From contig JAFRNH010000026.1 in NCBI GenBank assembly GCA_017430235.1, forward strand, positions 1 through 49,651: a stretch of DNA of 49,651 nucleotides, written 5' to 3'. The notes under the pieces were generated by a model. It was given only the letters and a program-made list of their open reading frames with translations. It did not search any database and was not told where the DNA came from. Positions within the stretch are counted from its first letter, which is position 1; the number at the start of each line of letters is the position of its first letter. The translations under genes and the position numbers were made by a program. Shown here piece by piece: positions 22,863 through 30,910 of this stretch. This DNA is from Paludibacteraceae bacterium (lineage in GTDB: Bacteria > Bacteroidota > Bacteroidia > Bacteroidales > Paludibacteraceae).

Positions 22863-23591
22863 TTATTTCAGCAACCGATTAATCTGCCTCTCCGTAGCAT
22901 TTGGCAATAGGTGTTTCAGGTGATTGAACATCCGCTGGTGCGACTCTTCGGGTGTCCGTTGGCAGCGGCAGGCGGAACGACCCAGCAACTGCTCGGGTGT
23001 GGTGAGTAACGACCAGCCAAAACCATACTCATTGCCATGCTTGTCGGTGGGATAGACAAAATCCTCGGTGATGATGTAACAAGCCATCTGCAACCGGGTG
23101 ATATAGGCGTCGAACTTACTCCGCATCTTCGGTCCGGTAAAGCCACAAGCCGCCCGCAACTCACGGGTGATCAGACTCCCATGCTCCTGAAGTGTCAGCA
23201 CGATTGTCTCCTCAATGCTTCCAGGCTCCAGCCGTGGAGTCTGACTACGACGCCAGTTGTAGAAGTCCGGCCACCATTCGAGACTGAGAAAACCAGCCTT
23301 GCCAGCGAAGAACTTGCCATAAACGCAGTCGCTCTCTGTGATGACCGTACCCTTCCATGTCCACAAGGGCCACTCCCAACTTCCATCGTCGAACTGCACG
23401 TAACGGCAATCCTCATCCATCATCCCTTCGGCGCAAAACCCTGGTATGCCACTCTCCAGCAAGGGGAGGAACCCAATCTGTTGGATGCACTCCATCAGTT
23501 CTGGACAAGAGTGAATCATGCCAAGTTCACCCTGAGAACCATTTTTCTCGTAATAGTTTTTGAAGAAGTCAGTCATGTTTTCCATAAGCAC
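22863..23591 (-). CDS. AlkZ-related winged-helix protein
   Basis: A 242-residue soluble protein. It contains WPLWTWKGTVI (about 73-83) and a later winged-helix-like part HGSLITRELRAACGFTGPK followed by RLQMACYIITEDFVYPTDKHG. This resembles the AlkZ-related proteins, distant relatives of the YcaQ/AlkZ DNA glycosylases, but the glycosylase QxQ/QxD catalytic motif is not evident, so a repair role is not assured. The C-terminal helices end in QINRLLK. Convergent with the zinc-ribbon gene. It starts at MLMENM; a start a few codons later is equally possible. Confidence 0.65.
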   Translation of the reverse strand: MLMENMTDFFKNYYEKNGSQGELGMIHSCPELMECIQQIGFLPLLESGIPGFCAEGMMDEDCRYVQFDDGSWEWPLWTWKGTVITESDCVYGKFFAGKAGFLSLEWWPDFYNWRRSQTPRLEPGSIEETIVLTLQEHGSLITRELRAACGFTGPKMRSKFDAYITRLQMACYIITEDFVYPTDKHGNEYGFGWSLLTTPEQLLGRSACRCQRTPEESHQRMFNHLKHLLPNATERQINRLLK

Positions 23592-23676
23592 GAATCAAAT
23601 CAGCGGAATAATTTGTTTGTAAAGATATGGTAAAAAAGAAGAATGGAAGGACTTTCCCCCTTAAAATTAAATGCGA

Positions 23677-23700
23677 GCGTGGTATATCCGTAAACCACGC
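23677..23700. repeat. Intergenic hairpin (GCGTGGT/ACCACGC)
   Basis: A short inverted repeat with a 10-base loop lies between the divergent AlkZ-related gene and the HEAT-like operon. There is no T-run, so it is not an intrinsic terminator. Possibly a REP-like remnant. Confidence 0.4.
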
Positions 23701-23708
23701 CCCAAAAC

Positions 23709-23739
23709 TTGTGAAACTACCTTCTGAGATATAACTTTG
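23709..23739 (+). promoter_or_regulatory. Promoter of the HEAT/CatA-like/flavodoxin operon
   Basis: TTG (23709-23711), 20-base spacer, TAACTTTG (23732-23739), 41 bases before the ATG at 23781. Good match to the Bacteroidota consensus. Confidence 0.65.
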
Positions 23740-23780
23740 CATTAAGATGCGAAACGCCTTAAATCAACCGTTAAACCGAG

Positions 23781-24302
23781 ATGAAACTGACAGAAGAACA
23801 AATAGCAGAGACCAACAGTGAGTTATCAGCGCAGGCGGTATATCGTGAACTGAAGCAATCGAATGATTTCATCGGCTTCGCTCGGTGTTTCATCTTCAGC
23901 ACGGAACGCCATGTGGCACGCAATGCCCTATGGGTGCTCACCAAGGCGACGGATGCGGAGCTGGCGCAGTTGCAGGGAATGTTGCACGAGCTGACTGCCC
24001 TCGCTATGCAGACGAGCGAATCCGCAGTAAGGCGACTCTCCCTGAACATCGTGTTGCGTCTCAAGATGGAAGAGGAGGATCTTCGGACCGACTTCCTCGA
24101 CTTTTGCCTGGAGCACATGGCAGATGTCCGGGAGCTCCCCGGCATCCAGTCCCTCTGTCTGAAACTCGCCTTCCGTATGTGTCAATTCTACCCCGAACTG
24201 ATGGGAGAACTAAAACGCACCCTGGAAGCAATGGAGATGGACTATTACACACCTGCCATCAAATGTGTTAGGAATAAGATATTAAGTGGGAAAATGAAGT
24301 AA
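23781..24302 (+). CDS. HEAT-like alpha-helical repeat protein
   Basis: A 173-residue all-helical protein with HEAT-like helix pairs, for example RHVARNALWVLTKATDAEL (about 44-62) and SAVRRLSLNIVLRL (80-93). It probably acts as a protein-binding scaffold; no catalytic motif is present. It is the first gene of a tight operon: two bases separate its stop from the CatA-like gene. GC content and codon use are higher than in the 12-19 kb island. Confidence 0.65.
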   Translation: MKLTEEQIAETNSELSAQAVYRELKQSNDFIGFARCFIFSTERHVARNALWVLTKATDAELAQLQGMLHELTALAMQTSESAVRRLSLNIVLRLKMEEEDLRTDFLDFCLEHMADVRELPGIQSLCLKLAFRMCQFYPELMGELKRTLEAMEMDYYTPAIKCVRNKILSGKMK

Positions 24303-24304
24303 GT

Positions 24305-24928
24305 ATGAAACAGGAAATCAACCCTCAAGAGACCAACCGGGCGTATGCTTTCGAGATGTGGATGAAGTCGCCCATGCCAATGGTGACGCTCACCAAAACC
24401 TTCGACGTGACCCGCCTCCTCAAGTTAAGCAAGAGGGGAGGGTGGAAGTTCACCATGCTCCTATGCTGGTGCATCGGCAAGGCGGCCAGCCGCATCGAAG
24501 AGTTTCGGATGCTGCCCGAAGGTGATAAGTTGTACCGATACAACCAACTTGCCATCGACGTGATCGTGAACAACCGTGCGGGAGGCATCAACTCCTGCAG
24601 CATCCCCTACACGGATGATTTGCAGCAGTTCAATGCAGACTATCTCTCACGGACGCAGAGGGTGAACGATTCCTGCGAAAGCATCACCATAGAGGATGCC
24701 ATGGTGATTGGCACCTCCGCCATGGTGGAGACGGAGCTCGACAGCATCGTCAACCAGTACAGCGGAGTCTTCAACAACCCGATGGTGATGTGGGGGAAAT
24801 ACTGCAAGGGATGGTTTAAGACCACATTACCCATCTCGTTCCAGTTCCATCACACGCAGATGGACGGCGGGGATGCCGCACGTTTTTTGGAGGAGCTGCA
24901 GCGGTGTATCAATGAGGGAGGAAAATAG
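24305..24928 (+). CDS. CatA-like O-acetyltransferase
   Basis: A 207-residue protein of the chloramphenicol acetyltransferase fold. The catalytic motif is near the C-terminus, HHTQMDGGDAARFLEELQ, with H183 as the likely general base and D187 conserved (HHxxxDG). The N-terminal strand MVTLTKTFDVTRLL also fits. Many Bacteroidota members confer no chloramphenicol resistance, so the acceptor is left open and no resistance is claimed. Length is close to the ~215 residues of classical CAT. It lies between the HEAT-like and flavodoxin-like genes in one operon. Confidence 0.82.
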   Translation: MKQEINPQETNRAYAFEMWMKSPMPMVTLTKTFDVTRLLKLSKRGGWKFTMLLCWCIGKAASRIEEFRMLPEGDKLYRYNQLAIDVIVNNRAGGINSCSIPYTDDLQQFNADYLSRTQRVNDSCESITIEDAMVIGTSAMVETELDSIVNQYSGVFNNPMVMWGKYCKGWFKTTLPISFQFHHTQMDGGDAARFLEELQRCINEGGK

Positions 24929-24937
24929 GCTAATCAC

Positions 24938-25471
24938 ATGAACATACTAATCCTATCAGGAAGTCCACGGAAGGGTGGCAATACAGATCAATTGGTGGAG
25001 GCATTCGTCAGGGGTGCATCGCAAAAACACACGGTGGAGGTCGTCTCCGTCCACGACCACAAGGTGGCGCCCTGCATGGGTTGCAACGCCTGTTCCAAGA
25101 GCGAAGAGCACGTCTGTGTGCAGAAAGACGAGATGATAGATATCTACAACAAAATGAAGCAGGCGGATATGCTGGTGATTGCCTCACCCGTCTATTTCTA
25201 CGGGTTAAGTGCGCAGTTGAAGGCGGTCATCGACCGTTGTCACAACCCGATTCGGGACACCTTCAATATCAAAAAGATGGCGCTTCTCTTGGTAGGTGCC
25301 GCCACGCTTCCCGAGCTCTTCGATAGTATTCTCGCACAATACCAGCTTTGCCTCAACTTCTTCCACTTAGAGGATGCGGGACGCATTTTGGTGCGGGGTG
25401 TGAAGGAGAAGGGGGACATCACTTCGACGGACGCTTTGCGGCGGGCTTATGCTTTGGGGGTGGGTGTATAA
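24938..25471 (+). CDS. Flavodoxin-fold NAD(P)H-dependent oxidoreductase with cysteine motif
   Basis: A 177-residue flavoprotein related to the one at 20513. The FMN phosphate loop is GSPRKGGNT (8-16); C46, C49, C52 and C60 (CMGCNACSKSEEHVC) form the cysteine motif; SPVYFYGLSAQLKAVIDR is the flavin loop. Likely a quinone or iron-sulfur flavoprotein reductase. It is the last gene of the operon, nine bases after the CatA-like gene, and is convergent with the GNAT gene, only four bases away. Confidence 0.87.
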   Translation: MNILILSGSPRKGGNTDQLVEAFVRGASQKHTVEVVSVHDHKVAPCMGCNACSKSEEHVCVQKDEMIDIYNKMKQADMLVIASPVYFYGLSAQLKAVIDRCHNPIRDTFNIKKMALLLVGAATLPELFDSILAQYQLCLNFFHLEDAGRILVRGVKEKGDITSTDALRRAYALGVGV

Positions 25472-25475
25472 AATG

Positions 25476-25985
25476 TCACCTCACCACCCCATACCTCACC
25501 ACCGTATAGACCTTCCCATCCTTGATGGCTCCTTTGCGTATGGTAGCTTCCAGTTCATATCCGTTCTTTTCCAGCACCTTGGCGGAGGCGATGTTGGGAG
25601 CGAACACATGTGCGCTGATGCGTTGGATATCTAGCAACTCGAAAGCTAGGCGAGTGATTTGCGCCACGGCCTGCGTCATGATGCCTTGCGACCAATGGTC
25701 CGTCAGCAGCATATAGCCCAACTCACCGTCTATGCGGTAGACATCCTCTCTACGCTCCACCGAGATGCTACCTACCACCTGATCGTCCACCGTTACAGCA
25801 CGAAACAGACCGGTCTTACCCTCTGCTTCAGTCACCATATTTATCCACCATTCCGCATCGGAATCGGTGTAGGGGTACGGCAGACGGTCGGAGAGATATT
25901 GCCTGTCAACAGTATTGCACAATGCTTTCAGACTCTCTTTGTCGGATGATTGCCATTTGCGAAGTTGAACCATATTGATTACCAA
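25476..25985 (-). CDS. GNAT-family N-acetyltransferase (RimJ/RimL type)
   Basis: A 169-residue acetyltransferase transferring an acetyl group from acetyl-CoA to an amine. The acetyl-CoA-binding region is around HWSQGIMTQAVAQITRLAF (about 96-114), followed by VFAPNIASAKVLEKNGYELE (about 125-144), both typical of RimJ/RimL-like enzymes. Substrate unknown; it could acetylate a protein N-terminus or a small amine. The start MVINMVQLRKW overlaps the stop of the M13 peptidase by seven bases; the second Met (residue 5) would avoid part of the overlap. Last gene of the four-gene minus-strand operon. Confidence 0.87.
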   Translation of the reverse strand: MVINMVQLRKWQSSDKESLKALCNTVDRQYLSDRLPYPYTDSDAEWWINMVTEAEGKTGLFRAVTVDDQVVGSISVERREDVYRIDGELGYMLLTDHWSQGIMTQAVAQITRLAFELLDIQRISAHVFAPNIASAKVLEKNGYELEATIRKGAIKDGKVYTVVRYGVVR

Positions 25986-28033
25986 ATAACAATTCGATCT
26001 TCTGGTTTCACATACATAGAATCTGTTTCAGCGATGCCGAAAGCAGAGTAGAAGAAGTCTAACATTGGTACTTGAACGTTCACACGGTATTTTCCGTTTG
26101 CATGTGGGTCGGTGATGACTTGTTGACGAAGGTATTCATCGCGGTAGTTACCAGCCCAGATGCGTGAATATGCGTATAAGAAGCGTTGGTCGTAGGTCTG
26201 TCCGTCGATCAATTTTTCAGGTTCATTTTCTTTCAAAGTATTTAAGAAAGCTTGATGTGCTATGTTAAGTCCACCTAGATCGGCAATGTTTTCACCTAAA
26301 GTAAGATCGCCATTGCAATAGAGAGAATCGATCACATTCACTTTAGAGAATCGGTTTTTTATTTTTTCGGCAACTTGTTTGAATCGTTCTGCATCAGCGC
26401 TTGTCCACCAGTCGTGTAGGTTACCATCCTTATCAAATTGTCTTCCTTGGTCGTCAAAGCCGTGAGTCATCTCATGACCGATAACAACACCGATGGCGCC
26501 ATAGTTAACTGCATCGTCACCTTCGGCATAGAAGAAAGGTTCTTGTAGGATACCGGCAGGGAAAACGATCTCATTGCTTAGCGGATTGTAATAGGCGTTG
26601 ACTGTTTGAGGAGTCATATACCATTTATTTTTATCTACAGGTTTTCCCACTTCACGCATCTCTTTCATACTGTGGAAATAGGTGAGGTTGATGTAGTTTT
26701 CCACTAAACTGAGTGATTTATCCACCGTAGCGTTGGAATAGTCTTCCCATACATCTGGGTAACCTACCTTAACAGTGATGGCAGCCAATTTATCTTTTGC
26801 TTGTAGCTTGGTGCTATCAGACATCCAGCTAAGGTTATCGATACGTTGTCCGAATGCAATGCGAAGTTCTTCAATAAGGTCAATCATTCTATTTTTAGCA
26901 TTTTCAGAGAAATGTTTCTCCACAAAAAGTTGTCCCAATGGTTGTCCCAAACGACCTTGTACCATATCGAGGGAACGTTTCCAAAGAGGTTTTAGTTCGG
27001 TGACGCCTCCCAATTGTTTGCTATAGAATTCAAACTTAGTCAACATATAGTCTTGAGACAGGTAGCTGGCCAAGTGGTTGATGGTGCAGAATGTGAGATA
27101 ATCGTTCAGCACATTGATGTCCGTTTGTTTGATAAGAGGGAAGACACCCTTAAAGAAACGCGGTTGACCGATTGTGATTTCTGCTGGTTTGACAGGGAAA
27201 GAGGAGAAGTAAGCCTCCCAATTGAAATCAGGAATGAATGTCTTCAGTTCATCGTAGCTCATTTTGTTGTAAGTCTTCTGAGGATCGCGGTTTTCCACTT
27301 TTGTGTTCATCAGAGAGGCTAATTCTTTTTCGAAGTTGTAGATAGCTTCAGCTCTTTGTTTGCAATTTTCACCGCCCAATAGTTGTAAGTATTTTGCGAT
27401 CATATTTTTATATCCTTCGATGATCTCTTTTCCTTTGGTGGATTCATCGAAGTAGTAGTCGCGGTTAGGGAGACCGATACCTTCTTGCCATAGTTCGGCG
27501 ATGTTCATCGAGCTATTTTTTGCATCAGGCGTACAAGCAGATGCAAAGAATGGGTTACCAAGGTGAAGGTGATGGTATGCGATATACTGAGCGAAAGCAG
27601 AGTCTTGTAAGTTGTATGATTGTTTTTTAATATCATCCAAAATAGATTGAATAGGAGAGATTCCCTCTTGGTCTCGTTTGGCAGTGTCCATGGCAAGAGC
27701 GTAAAAGTCGCCTATTTTTTGTTTGTTGGACCCAATTGGAGCGTTAGAATTTTGGGCAGTTTCGACAATTTCTTTTAGGCGTTCAAGATTTTCGTCATTG
27801 AGTACGTCGAAGGTGTTGAGACGACTTTTTTCGCCTGGAATAGGGTGAGCGTTCATCCAGCCCCCATTTGTATATTGGTAAAAGTCATTTCCTAACGTTA
27901 CTGTTGTATCAAAATCACTACTGAGGAAATGAGCTTGTTTATTTTCATCGTTGTTGTCCTTATTGTTGACATTATTACAAGCGAATAATAGGGAGGATGA
28001 TAATCCCATCATAATCAGATTTTTTAGTTTCAT
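25979..28033 (-). CDS. M13-family zinc metallopeptidase lipoprotein
   Basis: A 684-residue neprilysin/PepO-type endopeptidase. The zinc motif is HEMTH (about 522-526, in VIGHEMTHGFDDQG), and the third ligand is the glutamate of ENIADLGGL (about 580). NAYYNPLSNEIVFPAGILQ upstream is the substrate-binding segment of the family. The signal peptide carries a lipobox, LLFAC (Cys19), so the enzyme is anchored in a membrane facing the periplasm or surface and degrades oligopeptides. Length is normal. It follows the lipoprotein metallopeptidase gene by seven bases. Confidence 0.95.
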   Translation of the reverse strand: MKLKNLIMMGLSSSLLFACNNVNNKDNNDENKQAHFLSSDFDTTVTLGNDFYQYTNGGWMNAHPIPGEKSRLNTFDVLNDENLERLKEIVETAQNSNAPIGSNKQKIGDFYALAMDTAKRDQEGISPIQSILDDIKKQSYNLQDSAFAQYIAYHHLHLGNPFFASACTPDAKNSSMNIAELWQEGIGLPNRDYYFDESTKGKEIIEGYKNMIAKYLQLLGGENCKQRAEAIYNFEKELASLMNTKVENRDPQKTYNKMSYDELKTFIPDFNWEAYFSSFPVKPAEITIGQPRFFKGVFPLIKQTDINVLNDYLTFCTINHLASYLSQDYMLTKFEFYSKQLGGVTELKPLWKRSLDMVQGRLGQPLGQLFVEKHFSENAKNRMIDLIEELRIAFGQRIDNLSWMSDSTKLQAKDKLAAITVKVGYPDVWEDYSNATVDKSLSLVENYINLTYFHSMKEMREVGKPVDKNKWYMTPQTVNAYYNPLSNEIVFPAGILQEPFFYAEGDDAVNYGAIGVVIGHEMTHGFDDQGRQFDKDGNLHDWWTSADAERFKQVAEKIKNRFSKVNVIDSLYCNGDLTLGENIADLGGLNIAHQAFLNTLKENEPEKLIDGQTYDQRFLYAYSRIWAGNYRDEYLRQQVITDPHANGKYRVNVQVPMLDFFYSAFGIAETDSMYVKPEDRIVIW

Positions 28034-28040
28034 AGAATAG

Positions 28041-29231
28041 TTATTTTATAGAAATTGGGATGTTAAAAGGAATGGCGCCGCCTCTGTTTGCGAAGACAGT
28101 GGAGAGGCTATTTTCTGTTGAGGCTCTTAATGAACCGTTAGATTTACTATAGCACATAGAGGAGGTGACTGTGACTGTATTTTTAGAAGGAGTCACTAAT
28201 CCGAAACTAACATATTTTTGATCAGCCATGTAATCGTTGCGATAGATAAGTTGATCGTTGACATAGAAATATAGTTCGTTGTTAGAACGTTCTATGGCGA
28301 GCTTTGTTTCGGTTTGGTTGCCTAGTTGGCAAACATCTTTTTGAAGGATTACTTCGGCAAGTGGTTGCATGCATTGCATGTGGCCTGCATAAGCTCTCAG
28401 TTCGTTGTAGTTATTGTTTTTTGAAATGTAGAAATAGTTGCCCACGCCTGTTGTGTCGGAGGTAGGGTAGCTAGCGATGACACCCACGCAATCACCATTT
28501 CCTGCAAGTTTAGTTTTCACTTTGACCTCGTAGTAGAAATCACCGGTGAAATTTTTTCTCATATGGAAATAGACGATGTTGTTGTATTCATTGTTTGTTG
28601 TGATGCTATAGGCATTATTACTGATGTCATAGACGTTACCATCTGCATCTGTGAAATGTTTATTTTCGGAGAAATCGTATGACTCAACAAGGGTTCCTTT
28701 ATCACCAGAGAAGGTATCACCATATTTGAAGAAATCAGGTTCAGGAGTTCTTGTATTGAATAGTTCGTCGAGATAATATTTCTTGCGCATACCGGAGAAG
28801 TTGACTTGCCAGCTGCGGTCACGAACGATGTCACCGCCACACATAATGGATTTCCATTCGGTGTTGCTCATGGTATGATTGTCATGACTACGGTTGAGCA
28901 GTCCGTGACCGAGTTCGTGGAAGACAACGTTTTGACGCAGGTCTTCGCAGTTGTTGTATTCGGTCACCTTTTTCCAATAGGTACGATCTATCTGAACGAG
29001 CAAAGGATTGCTATAGGTGCATAGTCCAATAGTGGGACTTTCCAAGTCTGCGAATTTCAGAATAAGTCCATCCTCTTCCACGTTGAAGTTGAAACCTCTT
29101 TGTTTAGCTTCTTGGAGAAAGAGTTGCAGATAGGGATCAAGTGTAGGATCCACTTGATATACATCTCTCTTTTTGCAGGAAAAGAGCAGAAGTGAGATGA
29201 GTCCCAATAGAAGAATGCATTTTTTTTTCAT
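28041..29231 (-). CDS. Lipoprotein with HExxH metallopeptidase-like and lectin-like domains
   Basis: I start at ATG 29231 (MKKKCILLLGLISLLLFSC) because this gives a proper lipoprotein signal with the acylated Cys19; the 13 extra upstream codons would overlap the preceding gene. The 396-residue product has the zinc-binding sequence HELGHGLLNRSH (H104, E105, H108, H115), as in putative zincin-like lipoproteins of Bacteroidota. The second half (about 170-375) is beta-rich, with features of a concanavalin-like jelly roll (YFYISKNNNYNELRAYAG, FYVNDQLIYR). It may bind and cleave surface polymers or proteins. It lies four bases after the DUF1846 gene and seven before the M13 gene. Confidence 0.8.
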   Translation of the reverse strand: MKKKCILLLGLISLLLFSCKKRDVYQVDPTLDPYLQLFLQEAKQRGFNFNVEEDGLILKFADLESPTIGLCTYSNPLLVQIDRTYWKKVTEYNNCEDLRQNVVFHELGHGLLNRSHDNHTMSNTEWKSIMCGGDIVRDRSWQVNFSGMRKKYYLDELFNTRTPEPDFFKYGDTFSGDKGTLVESYDFSENKHFTDADGNVYDISNNAYSITTNNEYNNIVYFHMRKNFTGDFYYEVKVKTKLAGNGDCVGVIASYPTSDTTGVGNYFYISKNNNYNELRAYAGHMQCMQPLAEVILQKDVCQLGNQTETKLAIERSNNELYFYVNDQLIYRNDYMADQKYVSFGLVTPSKNTVTVTSSMCYSKSNGSLRASTENSLSTVFANRGGAIPFNIPISIK

Positions 29232-29235
29232 AACA

Positions 29236-30732
29236 TTAGTGTTTATGGTAACTTCTTTGAGCCTCCTCATATTTAGGTTCGCAGGTGAGTGTGATACCTA
29301 GTTTCTTAAATGTTTGCTCATCGATGGAAGAGACCAAGACGGTGGTATGAGCGGTCGAACCTTTTAGTTTAGGTAATTGCTGCATAGCACGTTCGGCCAA
29401 TTCGTTATGAGCGGCGGATGAGGAGAGGGCAATCAATATCTCGTCTGTATGGAGCCGAGGGTTATTGCTACCTAAGTATTCGGTTTTCAGAGTTTGAATC
29501 GGTTCGATAGCGAGACGAGAAACCAAGTTGAAAGACTGGTCGATCTTACCCAATGCTTTTAATGCGTTTAGGAGAGCGGCAGCCAGTGGTCCGAGCAAGT
29601 CACTTGTCTTACCAGTAACGATGGTTCCGTCGGGTAGTTCGATGGCAGCAGCGGGACGACCATTGGTTGCCTCCTCTTTTTTACGGGCTGCTTCCACCAC
29701 TTTATAGTCGGTCACTTTCACATGTGCTTGATACATGAGTGACTCCAGTTTCTCTTTATTATCGGAGCTTTCGCCATAACGCTTCTTGTCGCATAGGCAC
29801 TTGAAGTAACGACGGATAATCTCATGTTTGGAAGCCTCTTTGCAGACTTCATCGTCGATGATGCAGTTACCAGCCATATTGACACCCATGTCGGTTGGAC
29901 TTTTATACGGACTCTCTCCGTAGATAAGTTCAAAGGTGGCGCTTAAGACCGAGAATGCTTCTACGTCGCGATTGTAGTTGACGGTGGTTTCGCCGTATGC
30001 TTCCAAGTGGAAGGAGTCGATGATGTTCACATCGTTCAGATCGGCGGTGGCAGCCTCGTATGCTAGGTTGATAGGGTGTTTCAATGGAATGTTCCAGATA
30101 GGGAATGTCTCAAATTTAGCATATCCAGCATTGATGCCACGTTTATGTTCGTGGTACAATTGAGAAAGGCAAACCGCTAATTTACCGCTACCTGGTCCCG
30201 GTGCTGTGACAACAATGAGAGGACGTTGTGTTTTGATGTATTCGTTTTTACCATATCCTTTATCAGAGACGATTAACTCCACGTTATTGGGATATCCATC
30301 AATACGGTAGTGATGGTATACAGAAATACCTAACTCTTTTAATCTTTTTTCGAATAATACGGCGGATGGTTGTTTGTTGAACATGGTTAAGCAGACGCTT
30401 CCCACAAAAAGACCTACTCCGTTAAATGCGTCGATCAGTCGCAACACATCCTCATCGTAGGAGATACCATAGTCGGCACGTATCTTGTTAGATTCGATGT
30501 CTTCAGCATTGATAGCAATGATGATTTCGATTTTCTCCTTGAGCTTAAGAAGCATTTGGAGTTTAGAATCGGGGTGAAATCCAGGTAGTACACGGGATGC
30601 ATGGTAGTCGTCAAAAAGTTTTCCTCCTATTTCGAGGTAGAGTTTATTGCCAAATTTTTTTATTCTTTCAGCAATGTGGGACGATTGCATGCTCAAGTAC
30701 TTGTCGTTGTCGAATCCAATTTTTCCATCCAT
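29236..30732 (-). CDS. DUF1846 domain protein
   Basis: A 498-residue cytosolic protein that matches the DUF1846 family across its whole length (MDGKIGFDNDKYLSMQSSHI at the start; VVTAPGPGSGKLAVCLSQ with a P-loop-like GPGSGK near 181-186; GVNMAGNCIIDDEVCKEAS later). The family has a solved structure but no established activity; nucleotide binding is suggested by the loop. It is the first gene of the operon with the two metallopeptidases and GNAT, with the divergent activase gene behind it. Confidence 0.93.
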   Translation of the reverse strand: MDGKIGFDNDKYLSMQSSHIAERIKKFGNKLYLEIGGKLFDDYHASRVLPGFHPDSKLQMLLKLKEKIEIIIAINAEDIESNKIRADYGISYDEDVLRLIDAFNGVGLFVGSVCLTMFNKQPSAVLFEKRLKELGISVYHHYRIDGYPNNVELIVSDKGYGKNEYIKTQRPLIVVTAPGPGSGKLAVCLSQLYHEHKRGINAGYAKFETFPIWNIPLKHPINLAYEAATADLNDVNIIDSFHLEAYGETTVNYNRDVEAFSVLSATFELIYGESPYKSPTDMGVNMAGNCIIDDEVCKEASKHEIIRRYFKCLCDKKRYGESSDNKEKLESLMYQAHVKVTDYKVVEAARKKEEATNGRPAAAIELPDGTIVTGKTSDLLGPLAAALLNALKALGKIDQSFNLVSRLAIEPIQTLKTEYLGSNNPRLHTDEILIALSSSAAHNELAERAMQQLPKLKGSTAHTTVLVSSIDEQTFKKLGITLTCEPKYEEAQRSYHKH

Positions 30733-30753
30733 AGTTTATCGAATTTAATAGTG

Positions 30754-30761
30754 CAAAGTTA
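30754..30761 (-). promoter_or_regulatory. -7 box of the DUF1846 operon
   Basis: The minus strand reads TAACTTTG followed by C, 22 bases upstream of the DUF1846 ATG. Confidence 0.6.
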
Positions 30762-30846
30762 TAAAAAAAGAGATATCAGATTTGAATGTCCAATGGTTTT
30801 CTTTCAGCAAAATAAAATTTTATCAAATAGTTATCTAAAATTTTGT

Positions 30847-30854
30847 TAACTTTG
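30847..30854 (+). promoter_or_regulatory. -7 box of the activase gene
   Basis: TAACTTTG followed by CAC, 57 bases before the ATG. It is divergent from the DUF1846 promoter about 90 bases away. Confidence 0.6.
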
Positions 30855-30910
30855 CACGCTTTATACATAGTAACATTATTTAGAGAGATTATAATTTTTT
30901 AAAATACAAT

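Noticed and set aside
24305-24928. Chloramphenicol resistance gene
   Set aside because: The CatA-like fold and HHxxxDG motif are present, but resistance cannot be inferred; many such proteins have other substrates.
29232-29270. Extra 13 codons at the start of the lipoprotein metallopeptidase
   Set aside because: They precede a perfect lipoprotein signal and overlap the DUF1846 gene; the ATG at 29231 is preferred.
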